This document shows, piece after piece, positions 20,480 to 34,033 of a DNA stretch of 64,000 nucleotides. Numbering within the stretch: position 1 is the stretch's first letter; each line of letters begins with the position of its first letter. The translations under genes were made by a program, and so were the position numbers. The DNA comes from Gnetum montanum. Its lineage: Eukaryota > Streptophyta > Gnetopsida > Gnetales > Gnetaceae. The DNA lies in NCBI GenBank assembly GCA_015680685.1, contig MNCI01006166.1, forward strand, positions 126,529 to 190,528, written 5' to 3'. A model generated the notes under the pieces. It ran no database searches. It was not told the origin of the DNA and saw nothing but the letters and a program-made list of their open reading frames with translations.

Positions 20480-21790
20480 CATTTGCACTAATTCATCCAT
20501 GAAGCCAAGGAGGCCACCACAATGGCGATTGAACCCAAAATTGAAATAAATTGTCAAAGAGGAAATTGAGCAACTCCTCAAAGCAAGGTTCATCTATCCC
20601 ATTGCGAATAGCGAGTGGGTTAGTTCACTTGTCATAATGTTAAAGAGAAGTGGCAAAGGATGGGTTTGCATTAACTTTAGGCTATTAAACATGGCAACAT
20701 TCAAAGATCATTTTCCATTTCCATTTGTTGATCAGGTGTTGGACACCATTTTTGGGCATTGCTATTATAGTTTTCTGGATGGTTATAGTGGCTATAACCA
20801 AATCTAGATAGCACTAGAAGATCAAACCAAAACAACATTCACAAGTCCCTAGGGGACTTTTGCATATTGCAAGATGTCTTTTGGTTTGTGTAATGCTCCT
20901 GCTACTTTCCAACATCTAGTCTTAATTATCCTTCAATAGCAAATAGGTTGCGGGGTAGAAGTCTTCATGGATGACTTCTCCACTTATGGTGCTACATTTG
21001 AGCAAGCCTTGGATTTCCTTGAGCATGTATTCAAAAGATGTGTTGAAACAAATCTTAGACTCAATTGGCAAAAAATCCATTTAATGGTCTAGGAAGGCAT
21101 AGTACTAGGGCAATAAATTACTCAAGTAGGGATTAAGGTAGACCTTAAAAAGATAAGGATCATCTAAGGAATCACATGACAACCAGAGATAATCAAAGAT
21201 GTCCAATCATTCCTTGGACACACTGGCTACTACCGATGGTTTATAGAGAATTTCTCTAATATTGCAAAGCCATTGGTTAAGCTTACAAAGAAAGATGCTC
21301 TATTTGTCTAGACTAGGGAGTGCGAACATGCATTCTAATAGCTAAAGGGAAAACATGTAGAAACTCCAATCCTACAGGTACTAGACTAGTCCAAACCATT
21401 TCATATAATAATAGATGCAGCTAATTTTACCTTAGGGATCATGCTTACACAACTGGACGATAAGAAGCATCCATATTACATCCATGGCATAAGCTAAAGT
21501 ATTGTGAATGCATGATTGAATTACACCGCAACTAAGAAAGAACTAATGGCAATGGTGTATGCTCACTAAAATTTTAGGCACTATGTGCTTGGCTACCAAG
21601 TGTTTGTGCACACCGATCATAGTGCCATTTGCTTCCTCATGAGTAAGCCAACGGTGAGCCCTTGTGTCATACGATGGCTCATGATCTTACAAGAATTAAA
21701 TCTTATAATGGTAGATTGAAAAGAAACTGAGAATATGATCTTTAACCACATTTCTTAGTTAATATGGGATAATAAAGAGGAGGAGAGTCC
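20480..21790 (+). pseudogene. reverse transcriptase-RNase H pseudogene of element B
   Basis: The RT region has KARFIYPIANSEWVSSLVIM, then FKDHFPFPFVDQVLD, YYSFLDGYSGYNQI and the catalytic box VFMDDFS near 20967. The connection SFLGHTGYYRWFIENFS and an RNase H-like domain (about 21400-21780; YTATKKELMA, VFVHTDHSAICFL) follow. Stops at several positions make it non-functional. The domain order PR-RT-RH-INT is that of Ty3/gypsy. Confidence 0.88.
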
Positions 21791-21849
21791 GCTCTCTGAT
21801 CAATTTCCAAACAAACTCCTCTTTAAAGGAGTAATGGAGTAATAAATGA

Positions 21850-23219
21850 CCAAGTGCCTATTGAATCAAAATGGTACAATGGTATCCTCACTTATCTTCT
21901 CACTCAAGAGATGCCACAAGACCTAGACTTTAGTAAGAAACAATAGTTTCTTCACCAGGCAAATTACTTCATGAAAATCAACATACACCTTTACAAGATG
22001 TGTGCCAATGGTCTGGTTTGTTGTTGTGTCCCTAATGCAAATCAATTGTGAGTTCTTCAAGACACTCATGAAGGCCCTTGTGGAGACCACTATGCTAGGA
22101 GACACATGACCATAAAAATCCTAATTTTAGGATACTATTGGTCCACAATCTTCAAGGATGTCCACTAATTTGTTTGATCCTATGAGTGTTGTCAACGATA
22201 TGATGGGATGACCACACAAATGGAGGATTCTCAATAGTGGATTCAACCACTAAAGTCCTTTAACATATGGGGAATTAACTCCATGGGTCCCATCACACCC
22301 ATATCCAATGGAAAGGCATACATAATTGTCATTGTTTACTACTCTACCAAATGGACAGAAGTAGCAACCATCATCAACTGTACATCATCCACTACTACTA
22401 AATTTGTACAACAAAATGTGATAAATAGGTTTGGGGTGCCACATGCACTAATTTCTAACAATGGAACTCATTTTATAGGTGCCACCTTTCGAAAACTCAT
22501 GCAACATTTAGGGGTTGAACATAAATTAACAACACCCTATCACCCCCAAGCCAACGGTCAAGCAGACGTAACTAACAAGGAGATCACTAAGATTCTAATA
22601 AGAACTATTAGCAAATATAAGAGAGATTGGAGCACAAAACTCAACAATGCTCTTTGGGCCTACTGCTCAACATAGAAACTCCCTATTGGCTACTCTCCCT
22701 ATGAGTTGGTGTACGGAAAACTTCCAACACTTCCAATCCAATCCAAGCTACGTACACTCTCAATAGCCTATGATTTGAATCTTGACCTAAGTCTAGCACA
22801 AAAAGAAGGGCTAACCAAACTTGACATGCTAAACAAAAATTGATTAGTAGTCCTATCTTTGAATAAAGTGCACAAGGCATTTAGCAAAATACAACATGAC
22901 CTTTGAATATGGAAATTGAAATTTCAATTGGGAAATAAGCCTCTTTACTAGAATCCCACACACGTACCTTAAAAAAAAGTTTCAAGCATTATGGAAGGAA
23001 CCTTATATAATCGATGAAACATTTTATTTTGGGATCATGACCATATGCAAACTTGAGAGCCCAAATAAAAATTAGTTGATCAACATCCAATAGGTAAAAC
23101 CTTTTCATGCGCCCAAGCAAGCCAGTATAATAAATACCTCAATGGATGGACAACAATGCTCAATTTTTTGGATCTCCTCCTTTCAACTTAGTCATGGGGG
23201 AGATGGCCATCCTTACTAA
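21850..23219 (+). pseudogene. integrase and pol C-terminus pseudogene of element B
   Basis: An H-H-C-C zinc region (HEGPCGDHYARR) precedes the integrase core 22270-22680. The catalytic Asp-Asp-Glu positions are all altered: VYYSTKW for VDYSTKW, SNNGTHF for SDNGTHF, and ANGQADVTN where E is expected. Pol ends LSHGGDGHPY with a stop at 23217-23219. The same ending is found in C and, fused to protease, in A. Confidence 0.87.
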
Positions 23220-23239
23220 TCATCCATATGGCTCATCGA

Positions 23240-23420
23240 TTTTTCTATTTTTCATTTTTTGCATTTTTGATTTTGCAAGTTATTTATTTTACACCTTTTT
23301 TATTTTCAAACTTTTTCCTATTTTACATCATTTTTTTTTTACACCATTGTTAGTACATTTACATCTTTCTTGAATATTTTACACTTTCTTATATATTTTA
23401 CTTTTTTTGAGTGTGATTTT
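23240..23420 (+). repeat. T-rich TTTTACA tract after the pol stop of B
   Basis: Repeated TTTTACA/TTTACAC units in poly-T. The counterpart of 9732-9943 in A and 34034-34160 in C. Confidence 0.55.
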
Positions 23421-25242
23421 CAAATTTTTGCTAATAAACATGCTTTATACCAATAAGACACAATGGTGCTGTAGCTGCTACTAATGATAGTTTTTTCTTA
23501 ATGTTTTGTTTGCTAATGTTTTGTTTCTATTTTTGAGTTTTTGTACCAAAGGCTAAGTCATAGTTTCTTTTCCATGGAATAGGTAGTGAGTCCACAACAT
23601 CCACCCATCCACAAACTCTATGGTTTTTCTTGTTTTGGAGTTTGATGTCCCTTTTATTAAATAAATTTTTAATAAATTGGTAACCTTGGTAGTTTCTAGA
23701 ATTAGGAAGCATTCGAAGGTTTGCACAAGGTGTGACTTCTAGGGGACTCAATACTCTTTGTACTCTTCTACTTACTTGGATGCTTGAGTATTTTCATTGG
23801 CTTCTTAGCGTTCCATATTAACCAATCATAGGAAGTCAAATAAAGTATTTGCATGGTGTGGTTCCCATCCAAAACAAAAAAACAAACAAACAAACAGAAA
23901 CATGATGGAAATTTAAAGAACACCCCTTAGACAAATAAAATAGGCTACAAGAACTAGTTATGGGACTAGAAAGACATGTTACCCATGCTTGAAGGTCCCC
24001 TTTCACTAAGGCCCTCTCTCACTTCCTACTTCTCTTTTCTTCTCTTTATGGAATGGTGGTTGTTTTGTGAGAGCACTCTTGTATCTTGAGATGGTGGTTC
24101 GATCTTGGAGTGGTGATGCAAAGTCACTGAAAGAGCTTGGTTTTGGTCTAGAATAAGGATGGATCTTCTTAGGTCATTTTACACACAAAAATCCACAAGG
24201 GACTTCTTATGACCTCAATTTAGAATTCCATTCCACCTTCTTCATCATCCATCCATGCTATCTATAACTCACCTCACTGCCGGTGTCCATGTTCTCAATT
24301 TAGTGTCTTGGTCTAACGTGCTTGAATTCTTAGGTAAAATCTTCTAGGTTTTGGTCCTTAACTTTCATCAACCATTAATCACCTATGGGGCCCACAGACT
24401 CCTTAGGTTGAGATTATGCATGGGCAAACAAAGCATCTACCTACTATGGGAAAGACCCACTTGCATATCTCTTGGTTGGGTTTGTTAAGTACCTTACCCA
24501 TAGGCATTCTTGCAATCAAAATCTTTTGTACACCCATCTTCTACATCAAACCATGTGCTCCTTTACATATTTTGTTTAATAAACACATTCTCCATCAAAA
24601 TTTTCAATTTTTGAGCTTTTAAAGTTTCTCTTCAATGATTTCATCATATTCTTGTCTTTTTGGGACTCCATGGACCCCAAATTCATTGAAAAATTCCTTG
24701 TACTTTTTAATATATTCAAAATTCAAAATTTTCTCTACAAGATTTGTATATGAGACCCCATATATGTGGCCTCGTCAACGTAGTGAAAAAATACTATATA
24801 TATGCACGGCCCCACTTGAAAATTTTTACATTTTCTCACAAATGCCAAGGGAGTTTTTCAAATTTTCAAAGCCCAAAACCTTCCAGAGCCCATAACTTCC
24901 TAATTGTTTATCTAAATCACGCTATTCTTTGACCCTACAGCTACTAGAGGTAAGCTCCTCATTGTGGGGACCACAAAAGTGCAATTTTTAATAAAAAAAA
25001 GTTTTTTCCATTTTTCTAACTCTTACAAAGATTTAACTAAGAAATCAACTATTAAACACCAAATTACAAGAGTTAAACCTTTCCAACAAGCTTCAATGAC
25101 GTTTATAATAAATAATTAATAAAATAATCAATCTACTATGATCCAACCTTAGCCAAAGTGTAACTAACTAATGAGAGAAAGTATTCAAAAATTTAAAGTT
25201 ACACACTAGATCTACTAATCCATGGATGTGTTATGATCATAC
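23421..25242. other. non-coding interval of element B between pol and the third ORF
   Basis: No gene is supported. It shares scattered blocks with the equivalent region of A and C, for example the CATGGTGTGGTTC and AGACATGTTACCCATGC segments. Confidence 0.5.
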
Positions 25243-27028
25243 ATGGCACCAAAAGGGAAGCACATGCAGGAAGTATGATCATCTTAACCAAGGGAGAAAT
25301 GGTCTAGAATGGAAGTAGCTAAGAATAGGCCCAAGAAGAACCACTTGCTCCACAAGTTCTCTTAGGGAAGAGGCCAAGGTGGAATCTATTCAACAAATTC
25401 CAAAACTAGCAACAACAACAGAACACTCCCACCAGGATGATGCACTAACTCAACAAGCAAATCTTGAGGTGACCTTGATAAAAGCTTACTTAAATTAGAT
25501 CAAATTGAGGGAGGTCTAAAACATAGTGCTCCAAGAGTTAAACTTTGGGTCTTTCTTGGAGCAAGCACCAAAAGAAGTACAAGACCAACTAAAGGCTTCT
25601 TCCATGTGGCCAATCATCACTTCCACTAGGGAGTGGTACATGGAAGGGAAATTTTTATTCTAGAACAATAGATAGGCCAATTCAATGGTCAAAATCAAGG
25701 ATATCTCAGTGTCCTACTTAGTGCAAGCTATTGCTAAAGTGCTCAGGTTGCTAGAAATAGGGGCAAGTCTCGCTAAGATTCCAATGCAAGTAGATCCCAG
25801 CATCAAGAAAGAATGGATGCGATGGTGCTTTGGTGTTGACCGTAAGGAGTATGACATGCTCACACTGATAGAAAGGATTCACTACAAGATTTTAGCCTTC
25901 CACCTCAATCCCATAGTGAGGCCAAGCAAAACCAATCCCTTTTTTACCCAAGCATGTGCTGCTCTAAGTGGGAGATTCCCTGTCAACCTTCCACAACTGA
26001 TCTATCTAAAGATGGAGAAGTGATTTAAAGAAAATGAACGTAGAAGGAAGGCACACCCATTTCCATGCCTCATCAGAAAACTCTATCGGGGGGGAGGAAG
26101 AATAGTTCATTATACAAATGATGTTGTCAGGCATGCTTCGACTACTAATTAAATGGAGATGATGAAAGAAACGATGCCTACAACTACCATTCAAGAAGAG
26201 GAGCAGCAACCACCACCTCCACCTACCACTTAAATAGTTATGTCATAAATCACTGTAATAACCCAATGGTTACACGAATACCAAGAATGGCTCTTGAGCA
26301 AACAAGAGTAATGAGAAAGAATGAGTGGTGGAGATCCATCCATGTCTAGACTAAATGAGGTGGCCCAAACAATTAACTTGATGGGTGGAGGTGGATTTAT
26401 TTTCTTAGCCCAAAGAACACAGTTGCCCATGAGGTAGAACCCTAGCACTAAAGAGGTCATGGTATCTCTCATAGAGTAGCAACCACTCCTAGAAATTTTT
26501 TGAAACACTGCGACTTTCTCAATGTGCTTCGAGCAAGGCAAGGGGGCAATAGTAATGGTGATGCAACACCAAGGGCAGGAGATAGTAGCAAAGGTGGTTG
26601 TTAACAGAATAGGTAAAATTTTTAATGCACCTATAATGTTTATACCAAATTTCACTACACTCAAAAATGTGCAAACATCCACAAGAATCACAAGTAATAG
26701 AATAAATGTAGCACAGCATGAAGAACTACTGGACTGACTAGCGGGAACTAAGCAACTAGTTTTGGATGTCTTTGATCTTCCAGACAATATTATTGCAACC
26801 TAGTCAAAGCTGCTAAAGGCAAGGGCAAGAACATCATCTTCAAGGCAACTCAAAACAACTAAGGAGCTAAACGAACACTTGGCTGCTGAAGTTGTTGAAT
26901 TAAGAGCCCAAGTTGTTGACCTTGCATTTCCTTAACGAAGCATTAACAAGAGATGAAGCTATTGAATAACTTCACACTAAACTTAAAGGGGTTGATAGTG
27001 TGATGGAAATTGTAGTGTTCTACTAATC
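25243..27028 (+). pseudogene. third ORF of element B, part 1 (function unknown)
   Basis: Decayed plus-strand ORF downstream of pol. The best stretch is 25685-26023, a 112-residue open frame with FGVDRKEYDMLTLIERIHYK. The later part (26760-26980) is Leu/Lys/Glu-rich with coiled-coil character. I do not recognise the domain. In Athila-type elements an extra ORF, sometimes called env-like, occupies this place; nothing here shows envelope features such as a clear signal peptide and membrane anchor. Element C is inserted right after this segment, and the frame resumes at 36744. Confidence 0.55.
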
Positions 27029-27033
27029 CTTGG

Positions 27034-27841
27034 TGATGAACCACGATATTGCGTCCACGATATTGGATCGACCATGGGATATCGAATACTCGATATTGTG
27101 GCCTGTCTCCTTATCTATAAATAAGAGGTGGCGCCCTTGGTCCCCACAGTTAGAAGTTAGTCCCTTAGCCAAACTCTTGCCATTTTTTCCCTCCAGAGTT
27201 AGAATTATCTCTACATGCCCACAGTAGGAGTCATAAAGTAAACAGATCTTTATTCGAGCATTGTGTACCTGAGCACACTTTGTGTACGGTAATAAAGACG
27301 AACATTATGATAAACCTTGCAGCATACAGAATAGATTAATTAGTGTTAATTATTATTTAATGCTTTCCTCATTAATTAATTATTTCTCTCACCTTACAAC
27401 TCTCTTAGTTAAATACACTCAGTACGACCGCTTCGAGCATGCATGTAGCGCTTGGTAACCTAGTAACGATTAGCATTTGGTAATCCCAGCAGCGTTGCAC
27501 TGGTTCAAGATTTGTACGGAAAGTGGAAACGGATACTAGTGTTAGGAGTACTTAGCACTTAGTTAACAAATAGTTAAATTAGATTAGTTACTTAGTTATT
27601 CCTCTCTCTCCTCCTTATTAGTGCAGAATATAAAACACATAAAAGCCATAAAAATAATATGCCTCAAGCTTACTTAACCATACAATCATGACATACAAGT
27701 AAGTTTGGGAAGACGACGATTAATCAACCCATTATTGTTCCACACAAGCACATAGGCACTTTGTCCTTGGAATTCGACAAGATCGTGCATGAAACGCTCG
27801 TATTTGTATGGTTGAGCATAGGGATACCTCACCGCTCATCA
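27034..27841 (+). repeat. element C 5' LTR (808 bp)
   Basis: Starts TGATGAACCACGATATTG and ends CGCTCATCA. Compared with 35932-36738, the differences are mainly C/T and G/A. Confidence 0.93.
27116..27124 (+). promoter_or_regulatory. TATA box of the C 5' LTR
   Basis: TATAAATAA followed by GAGGTGGC, as in A. Four degenerate GATAT palindromes lie upstream (about 27045-27103). Confidence 0.7.
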
Positions 27842-27842
27842 T

Positions 27843-27860
27843 TGGCGTCGTTGCTAATGA
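27843..27860 (+). other. primer binding site of element C (tRNA-Asp type)
   Basis: TGGCGTCGTTGCTAATGA, one base after the LTR. It aligns with TGGCGCCGTTGCCGGGGA. Confidence 0.65.
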
Positions 27861-27952
27861 CCTAGTTGTTTGTGCGCTAAGTAGGACTTAGGAAATCCTT
27901 CACATCATTGGAATGAACCCTTAGGATTGATCAAGAAAAAGGTAATAGTACA

Positions 27953-30900
27953 TTGCACACTGAACAAGACAAGATATATTCTTCTTCGCACAAAAGCACT
28001 TCACCACCTAGGACTAACACAAGAAGCAATCGACGACAAGTTATACATGATGTTGATCCGCCAGTTCCTCAACAGTTTCGTGCAGTATATGTTCATCCCA
28101 ATGAATATGTACACAACTTCACCTTTATTCTCCACCAAGATGAGCAGCTGCGTTGGTGTGACTTGGAAGGTAACATAGTGTTACCTCCTGACCGTTCAAT
28201 CCCAAGTATGATTCTTTGTGCTCTCACATGAATAGGCATGCAAAACTTACACGCAAAGTACATTGCGCAAGATTGTGATTCAAGAGATTATCATCCCACA
28301 AAAGTGCAACGTCAAAGGGATTTGCAACAAGAGAGACACGATAAGTCCTTGAAGGGAAAATGTTCTAAGGATGCACCACATGTTTTAAGTGAAATTGAGG
28401 GGTGATGAACCTACCTCAAGTAGTCACCCACATAATGATGTTCCTTCCCTTGACTTTGGCTAAGGGGTTTTCTATCAGAACCTTCATTCTACTATTCACA
28501 ACCTAGGTGCTAATACCAATGGACACCAAGTGTCCGAAAAAGGAACAAGGACCCATGACAAGGGTGGGCATTTAGATCGCACTCACGATCGAGGCAAAGA
28601 CCACCAAAGAGAAGGTAGTAGACACCATCATGGGGGTGGTTCTCCTTCTTCTTCACATTCATTGTCTCCTTCACCCTCTCCTTCCATGTCTAGATGTAGC
28701 CATAGAGAAATAGATCATGAGGATAAGGACAAACAAAGTGGAAGTCATAGACGAGATAACCAAGACAAAGGATGAGGGCACTCTAGGGAATCATCCCATA
28801 GAAGAAGGGAAAGTAGGGAACCGCATAGGCACCATAGATGCTACGAAAGAGATGATCAAGATGAACCCCTACTCGCCACATGAAGCATGCTAGATATTAC
28901 TAAGGTTGTAAGAGTTCCAACAAGACACCAAAAAGATAGTAGGATCAAGAGGTTAGACATGAATAACATCCCACGATTTGAAGAGGGATATAACGCTGAT
29001 CCCCAAAATCACTTACAAGCATTTCACGATGCGTGTGCCTTGAAAAACATAGAAAATGAGTGGCAAAAACTTAAGTTGTTCCCACAAACACTAATAAAAG
29101 AAGCTAAAAGTTGGTACCAATCCTTAGAACCAAAATCCATTCGTAGGTGGAGTAGGATGTTAGAATTGTTCAATAATAAGTACCAAACGTGCTCTCGAGT
29201 GTCCAACTTGCGAAAGCAAATCCAAGGATGGAAACAAGGAAGTCATGAACCTTTGGATGCTTCCATGGGCCATTATTATGCACTTTTACATTGTTTTCCT
29301 GGCCATGGTTATTCGCAGCGGGATTAACTACACCATCTTGTAGATGGGCTTAGGCATGAAACAAGAAGAACCCTTGGGACTTTTTCCCAAGGAAGGTTAT
29401 CTGAGCTTAGGTCCCATCAAATTCATAGGCTACTGGAGCAAGTAGCCAAGGAATAAGGTGAGCTCCGAAAAAGAGAGAGTGCGAAAGAATACAACCGAGA
29501 TCCTTCCCTCTAGAAGAAGGGAGCAAGATTTTGTGAGGATGAGAAAGAGTCACCACTCGAAGAGATGGTGAATAGGAAAACCCTGCCTATTCAAAAATTA
29601 GCATTAGAAGTATTGGCAAAGGTAGACCAAATGTGGGACTCCCTAGATAGTAGGTTTCAAACTATTCTCAAAGTAGTAGAGGAGTCTAGGGAGTAAGGTA
29701 GTGATCGTGACAAAAGGAAAGAGAGAGAAGTAAAAAATGCACGTAACAAGGGTAAGGTTAAAGTTGCTATTATTGAAGAGGTTGTGGACTCAGATACAGA
29801 CGATGATAGTGGGTGTGAGATTTCTCAATACGACCATCCTAAGGGATGTTGCCCTATAATCTCACATTTACAGGAGTCTGGGGTGTATGCACTTAATCCA
29901 CATTTAAAAAAATGGCAAACATCTCGATGGTTACCTTATCCCCAAGGTAGTTCCACCAACCTTTAACATATTATCCAAGTGGAACTCCACCACAACCAAT
30001 TGAGCAACATCAATAGTGGCAGCACCCACAATCATCGGGAATGTCGCTGCCAAGGCAACAATATCCTTACTGGCAGCCTGACCCATATTGATATTACGTG
30101 CAGCATCCAATCTCTCCATGTGACTCTGTTGGTCACGTTACACCCCAACATCACTACCAAGCTCGTGAGTACTATAGGAATCTCTCTCCTAAGGGCAACG
30201 TTCCACAAGTATACCATCCTTCCAATCCGGCTGCATCTCTCCCACCAATAGCTCCATTACCACCTACTCCAACAATGCAAGGTGAACTCCCTACTTAGCC
30301 ATAACAACGCAATGCCACAAGGGCTATTAATCCTCAACCTACTATTGGTTCTAACAATCGTACAAAGAAAGGATATTTCTTCAGAACCAATAGTCCAACC
30401 AAGCCTTTGCAACCTCAACTGGCTAAGTCTTTGGACGCCTCCATATCAACTAAAGCTTCGGAGCCCCCTTCGAACTGAACACCACATTCAATGCATATGG
30501 TCATGTTAACACATGTCATTATTGATTGGATCAAATTTGGCCACCTTCCCAGGAAATTCTCTAATCCTAGGAGTTCTCTAATCTATCTACAAATCGCTGG
30601 GAATGAGCCATGCAAAGCTCTTTTGGATTCAGGTTCCTATGTCAACCTAATATCCCAAGAAATGTATAAGGCCTGGAACCTACCCCCGTTGAAAAAGAGC
30701 AATGTCTGTCTAGCGTTAGCTGACCAGTCCATCACTGTCCCCTTGGGATTAGTGGAGGATATTGTTACCACTGTTTATGGGTGGTTGTATCCAACTAACT
30801 TCCTGGTGATCCAAGTGAATAACAGTAAGGGGGACTTTCCAATCATGATGGAAAGGACATGGCTAAGCACTATTGATGCATGCCTAGGAATCCACGATCT

Positions 30901-31042
30901 TTCCCTAGAAATATCTAAGGAAAACACTTTTGGAAAGATCGAGAAGAAGAATATTTCATGCATCGCATATAGTGACACAGGGTGCAACTACGTGCAGAGA
31001 TCATGGGTTGTGCAAAGTTTAACATTGCCTGCATGTAATTAG
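27953..31042 (+). pseudogene. gag-protease pseudogene of element C
   Basis: Collinear with the intact A protein. It has an N-terminal block (TFILHQDEQLRWCDLEGNIV), an Arg/His/Ser-rich linker, a capsid domain best preserved at 28887-29327 (RFEEGYNADPQNHLQAFHDA), a knuckle region CEISQYDHPKGCC near 29815 in which the second Cys became Ser, a Pro-rich region, and a protease with an intact ALLDSGSYVN near 30630. Several stops and frameshifts interrupt it. The protease frame 30491-31042 is open for 183 codons. Confidence 0.87.
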
Positions 31043-31229
31043 TGTGTACAAATGATCAACATACAAAGGTGCCTGTATGCAACAACCACATGACAAGAAG
31101 ACACCCAGTAGCTGATAGCTAATCAAGAAAGAAACTCACTTATATGCATGGAACTAACTAAGGGTTTGACTTGTGNTTGCTTTGCAACAAAAAGAAAGTC
31201 TACTCAAGGTAATAAATAAGTGGTCAAAA

Positions 31230-32580
31230 GCCTTCACTTGGTCATATCCAGAATTAACTGGAATAGATCCTAGGATATGCTAGCACATGATTTACACTGA
31301 ATCCTCCATGGAGCCTCAAAAACAACTACAGAGGCGATTAAACCCAAAGTTGAAGCAAGTAGTAAAAGAAGAAATTGAACAGCTTCTAAAGGCTAGGTTC
31401 ATATACCCCATTGCTGATAGCAAATGGGTTAGCCCCTTGGTAATCATGCCTAAAAAGAGAGGCAAATGAGGGTGTATATAGATTCTAGGCTACTAAACAT
31501 GGCAACATTCAAGGATCACTTTCCATTGCCATTCATTGACCAAGTCTTAGACACAATCGTAGGGCATCGCTATTATAGTTTTTTGGATGGATATAGCAGA
31601 TACAACCAAATACAAATAGCCCCAGAAGACCAAGCCAAAACTACGTTCACCAGTCCTTGTGGAACGTTTACATGCAAACAAATTCCGTTTGACTTGTGCA
31701 ATGCCCCTGCCATGTTTGAATGCTTAGTTCTAAGCATATTCTAGCAGCAGATAGGAAATGGTGTGGAAGTATTTTTATGGATGACTTCTCCACCTACAGA
31801 GCAAGTTTTGATCAAGCCTTAGACTAGCTAGAACAAGTGCTGAAAGGATGTGTAGAGACTAATCTAAGGCTCAACTAGCAGAAAAGCCATTTAATGGTAC
31901 AACAAGTAGTAGTACTTGGGCATAAAATTTTACATGCAGGGATAGAGGTAGACCCTGAAAAAATTAAAGTCATCCAAGGAATCACCCGCTAATCGGAAAC
32001 TGTCAAAGACATTCGATCATTCCTTGGACACATTAGCTACTATAGGAGATTCATAGAGAACTTTTCGAAGGTTGCCAAACCATTGGTAGAGTTAACGAAA
32101 AAGGACGTACCCTTCAAGTGGACCAGGGAATGAGAACTAGCCTTCCAAACTTTGAAGCGGAAGCTAGTAGAAACACCCATTCTACAAGCTCCTAACTAGT
32201 CCAAACTATTCCATGTCATGACTGATGTGTCCAACTATGCCTCAGGAGCTGTACTTACATAGTTAGATGATCAAAAACGTCCTTATTACATCCACTGTGC
32301 AAGTAGAAGTATAGCCGGTGCACAACTTAACTACACTACTACAAAAAAATAATTAATGGTTGTAGTGTTTTCACTAGAAAAATTTAGGCACTATGTATTG
32401 GGGTACAAAGTATTCATACACATAGGTCATAGTGCAATCTGGTTCCTCATGAATAAGCCAATGGTAAGCCCCTGTATTATACGATGGCTAGTAATCCTAC
32501 AAGAGTTCAATCTAACCATGATTGATCGTAAAGGCACCGAGAACGTAGTTGCCAATCATTTGTCTCAATTGCACTAGGAT
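31230..32580 (+). pseudogene. RT-RNase H pseudogene of element C
   Basis: KQVVKEEIEQLLKARFIYPI opens the RT. A one-base loss near 31467 and extra bases near 31769 (just before the MDD box) shift the frame. YYSFLDGYSRYNQIQIAPED is intact in between. SFLGHISYYRRFIENFS and an RNase H segment (32356-32577; ENVVANHLSQLH) follow. Not functional as it stands. Confidence 0.87.
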
Positions 32581-32759
32581 AGCCAAGAGGATGAGTATCC
32601 TATTTTTGATCACTTCCCTAATGAGTTCCTCTTTGTTGGTGTAGTGAATGACCAATCACCCAAGGGGACAAACTGGTACAATAGCATTCTAACCTATCTC
32701 CTTACCCAAAAAATACCACAAGAGTTAAACCTTAAGAAGAAACAACAGTTCCTTCATAG

Positions 32760-34022
32760 AGCCAAGTACTTTATGGAAATCAATGGATAACTTTACAAAG
32801 TATGTCCCGATGGCTTGGTTCGATGGTGTGTTCCCGATAGAGATCAACTGAGAGTTCTCCAAGATGCTCATGAGGGTCCTTGTGGGGGTCACTATGCTAG
32901 GAGATGAATGGCTATTAAGATCTTGCTTGTAGGGTATTATTGGCCTACCTTGTTCCAGGACACCCATCACTTCGTCCAATCTTGTGAGCGCTGTCAACAT
33001 GATGGGGGAATGACTGCTAGAATGGAGGATCCGCAACAATGGATTCAACCATTAGAACCCTTCAACATTTGGGGGATTAATTTCATGGGGCCCATTATGC
33101 CAATGTCCAATGGAAAATCTTACATCGTAGTTGCCGTAGACTACTTAACAAAATGAGCTGAAGCAGCTGCTATTAAAGATTGCACATCCCCTACAGCTGC
33201 CCGATTTGTTCAACAACAAGTTGTTAACAGGTTTGGTGTGCCATGTGCACTTATCTCTGATAATAGTACACACTTTACAGGTGCAACATTTTGGAAGTTA
33301 ATGCAACGCTTGGGGATTGAGCACAAATTGACTACACCATACCACCCCAAGCAAACAGTCAAGCCAAGGTTACTAACAGGGAGATTACCAAGATACTGAC
33401 CAGAACCATTAGCAAGTATAGGCAAGACTGGAACACTAAGCTAAATGATGCTCTTTGGGCATGTCGCTCCACATGGAAACTCCCTATAGGCTACTCTCCC
33501 TATGACTTAGTGTATGGAAAACTTCCAATGCTCCCTATCCAAACTGAGCTCTGTACACTAGCCACGACATGTGACCTCAACCTTGACCTTGATCTAGCAA
33601 AAAAACAAAGGTTAATGACTCTTAACTTGCTAGATGAGAACCAACTAGCTGCCCTATCATCTAATGTGTTGCACAAGGAATTTAATAAACAACTTCATAA
33701 CCTAAAAATTAGGAGAGTTAAGTACCAGCCATGAGATAAGGTTCTCTACTAGAACCCCACACATGTGTCACAACGTACCAAATTTCAAACATTGTGGGAT
33801 GGACCTTACATTATCTATGCAACTTTTCCTTCAGGGGCCATGACCATATATAAACCTGAGAGCCCAAATAAGAGACTATTAGTCAACGTGCAACAAAAAA
33901 AACCCTTCCATGAGTTTAACACAGCCAGAGCATATGCTACCTCTATAAGTGGGCAACCTTGCTCATTATTTCGGATCTCCTCCTTTCAACTTAGTCATGG
34001 GGGAGATGGCCACCTCTGCTAA
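32760..34022 (+). pseudogene. integrase and pol C-terminus pseudogene of element C
   Basis: The H-H-C-C region (CERCQHDGGMT) is followed by the core, with VAVDYLTK and ISDNSTHF retaining both catalytic Asp residues. One C is missing near 33352 compared with B, shifting the frame before the Glu position. A GPY/F-like module (TLWDGPYIIYATFPSGAM) follows at about 33780. It ends LSHGGDGHLC with a stop at 34020-34022. Confidence 0.87.
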
Positions 34023-34033
34023 TCATTAAAGAC

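Noticed and set aside
26230-26787. 185-codon minus-strand ORF
   Set aside because: It is antisense to the third ORF of element B, with a Ser/Cys/Leu-rich product and no recognised motif.
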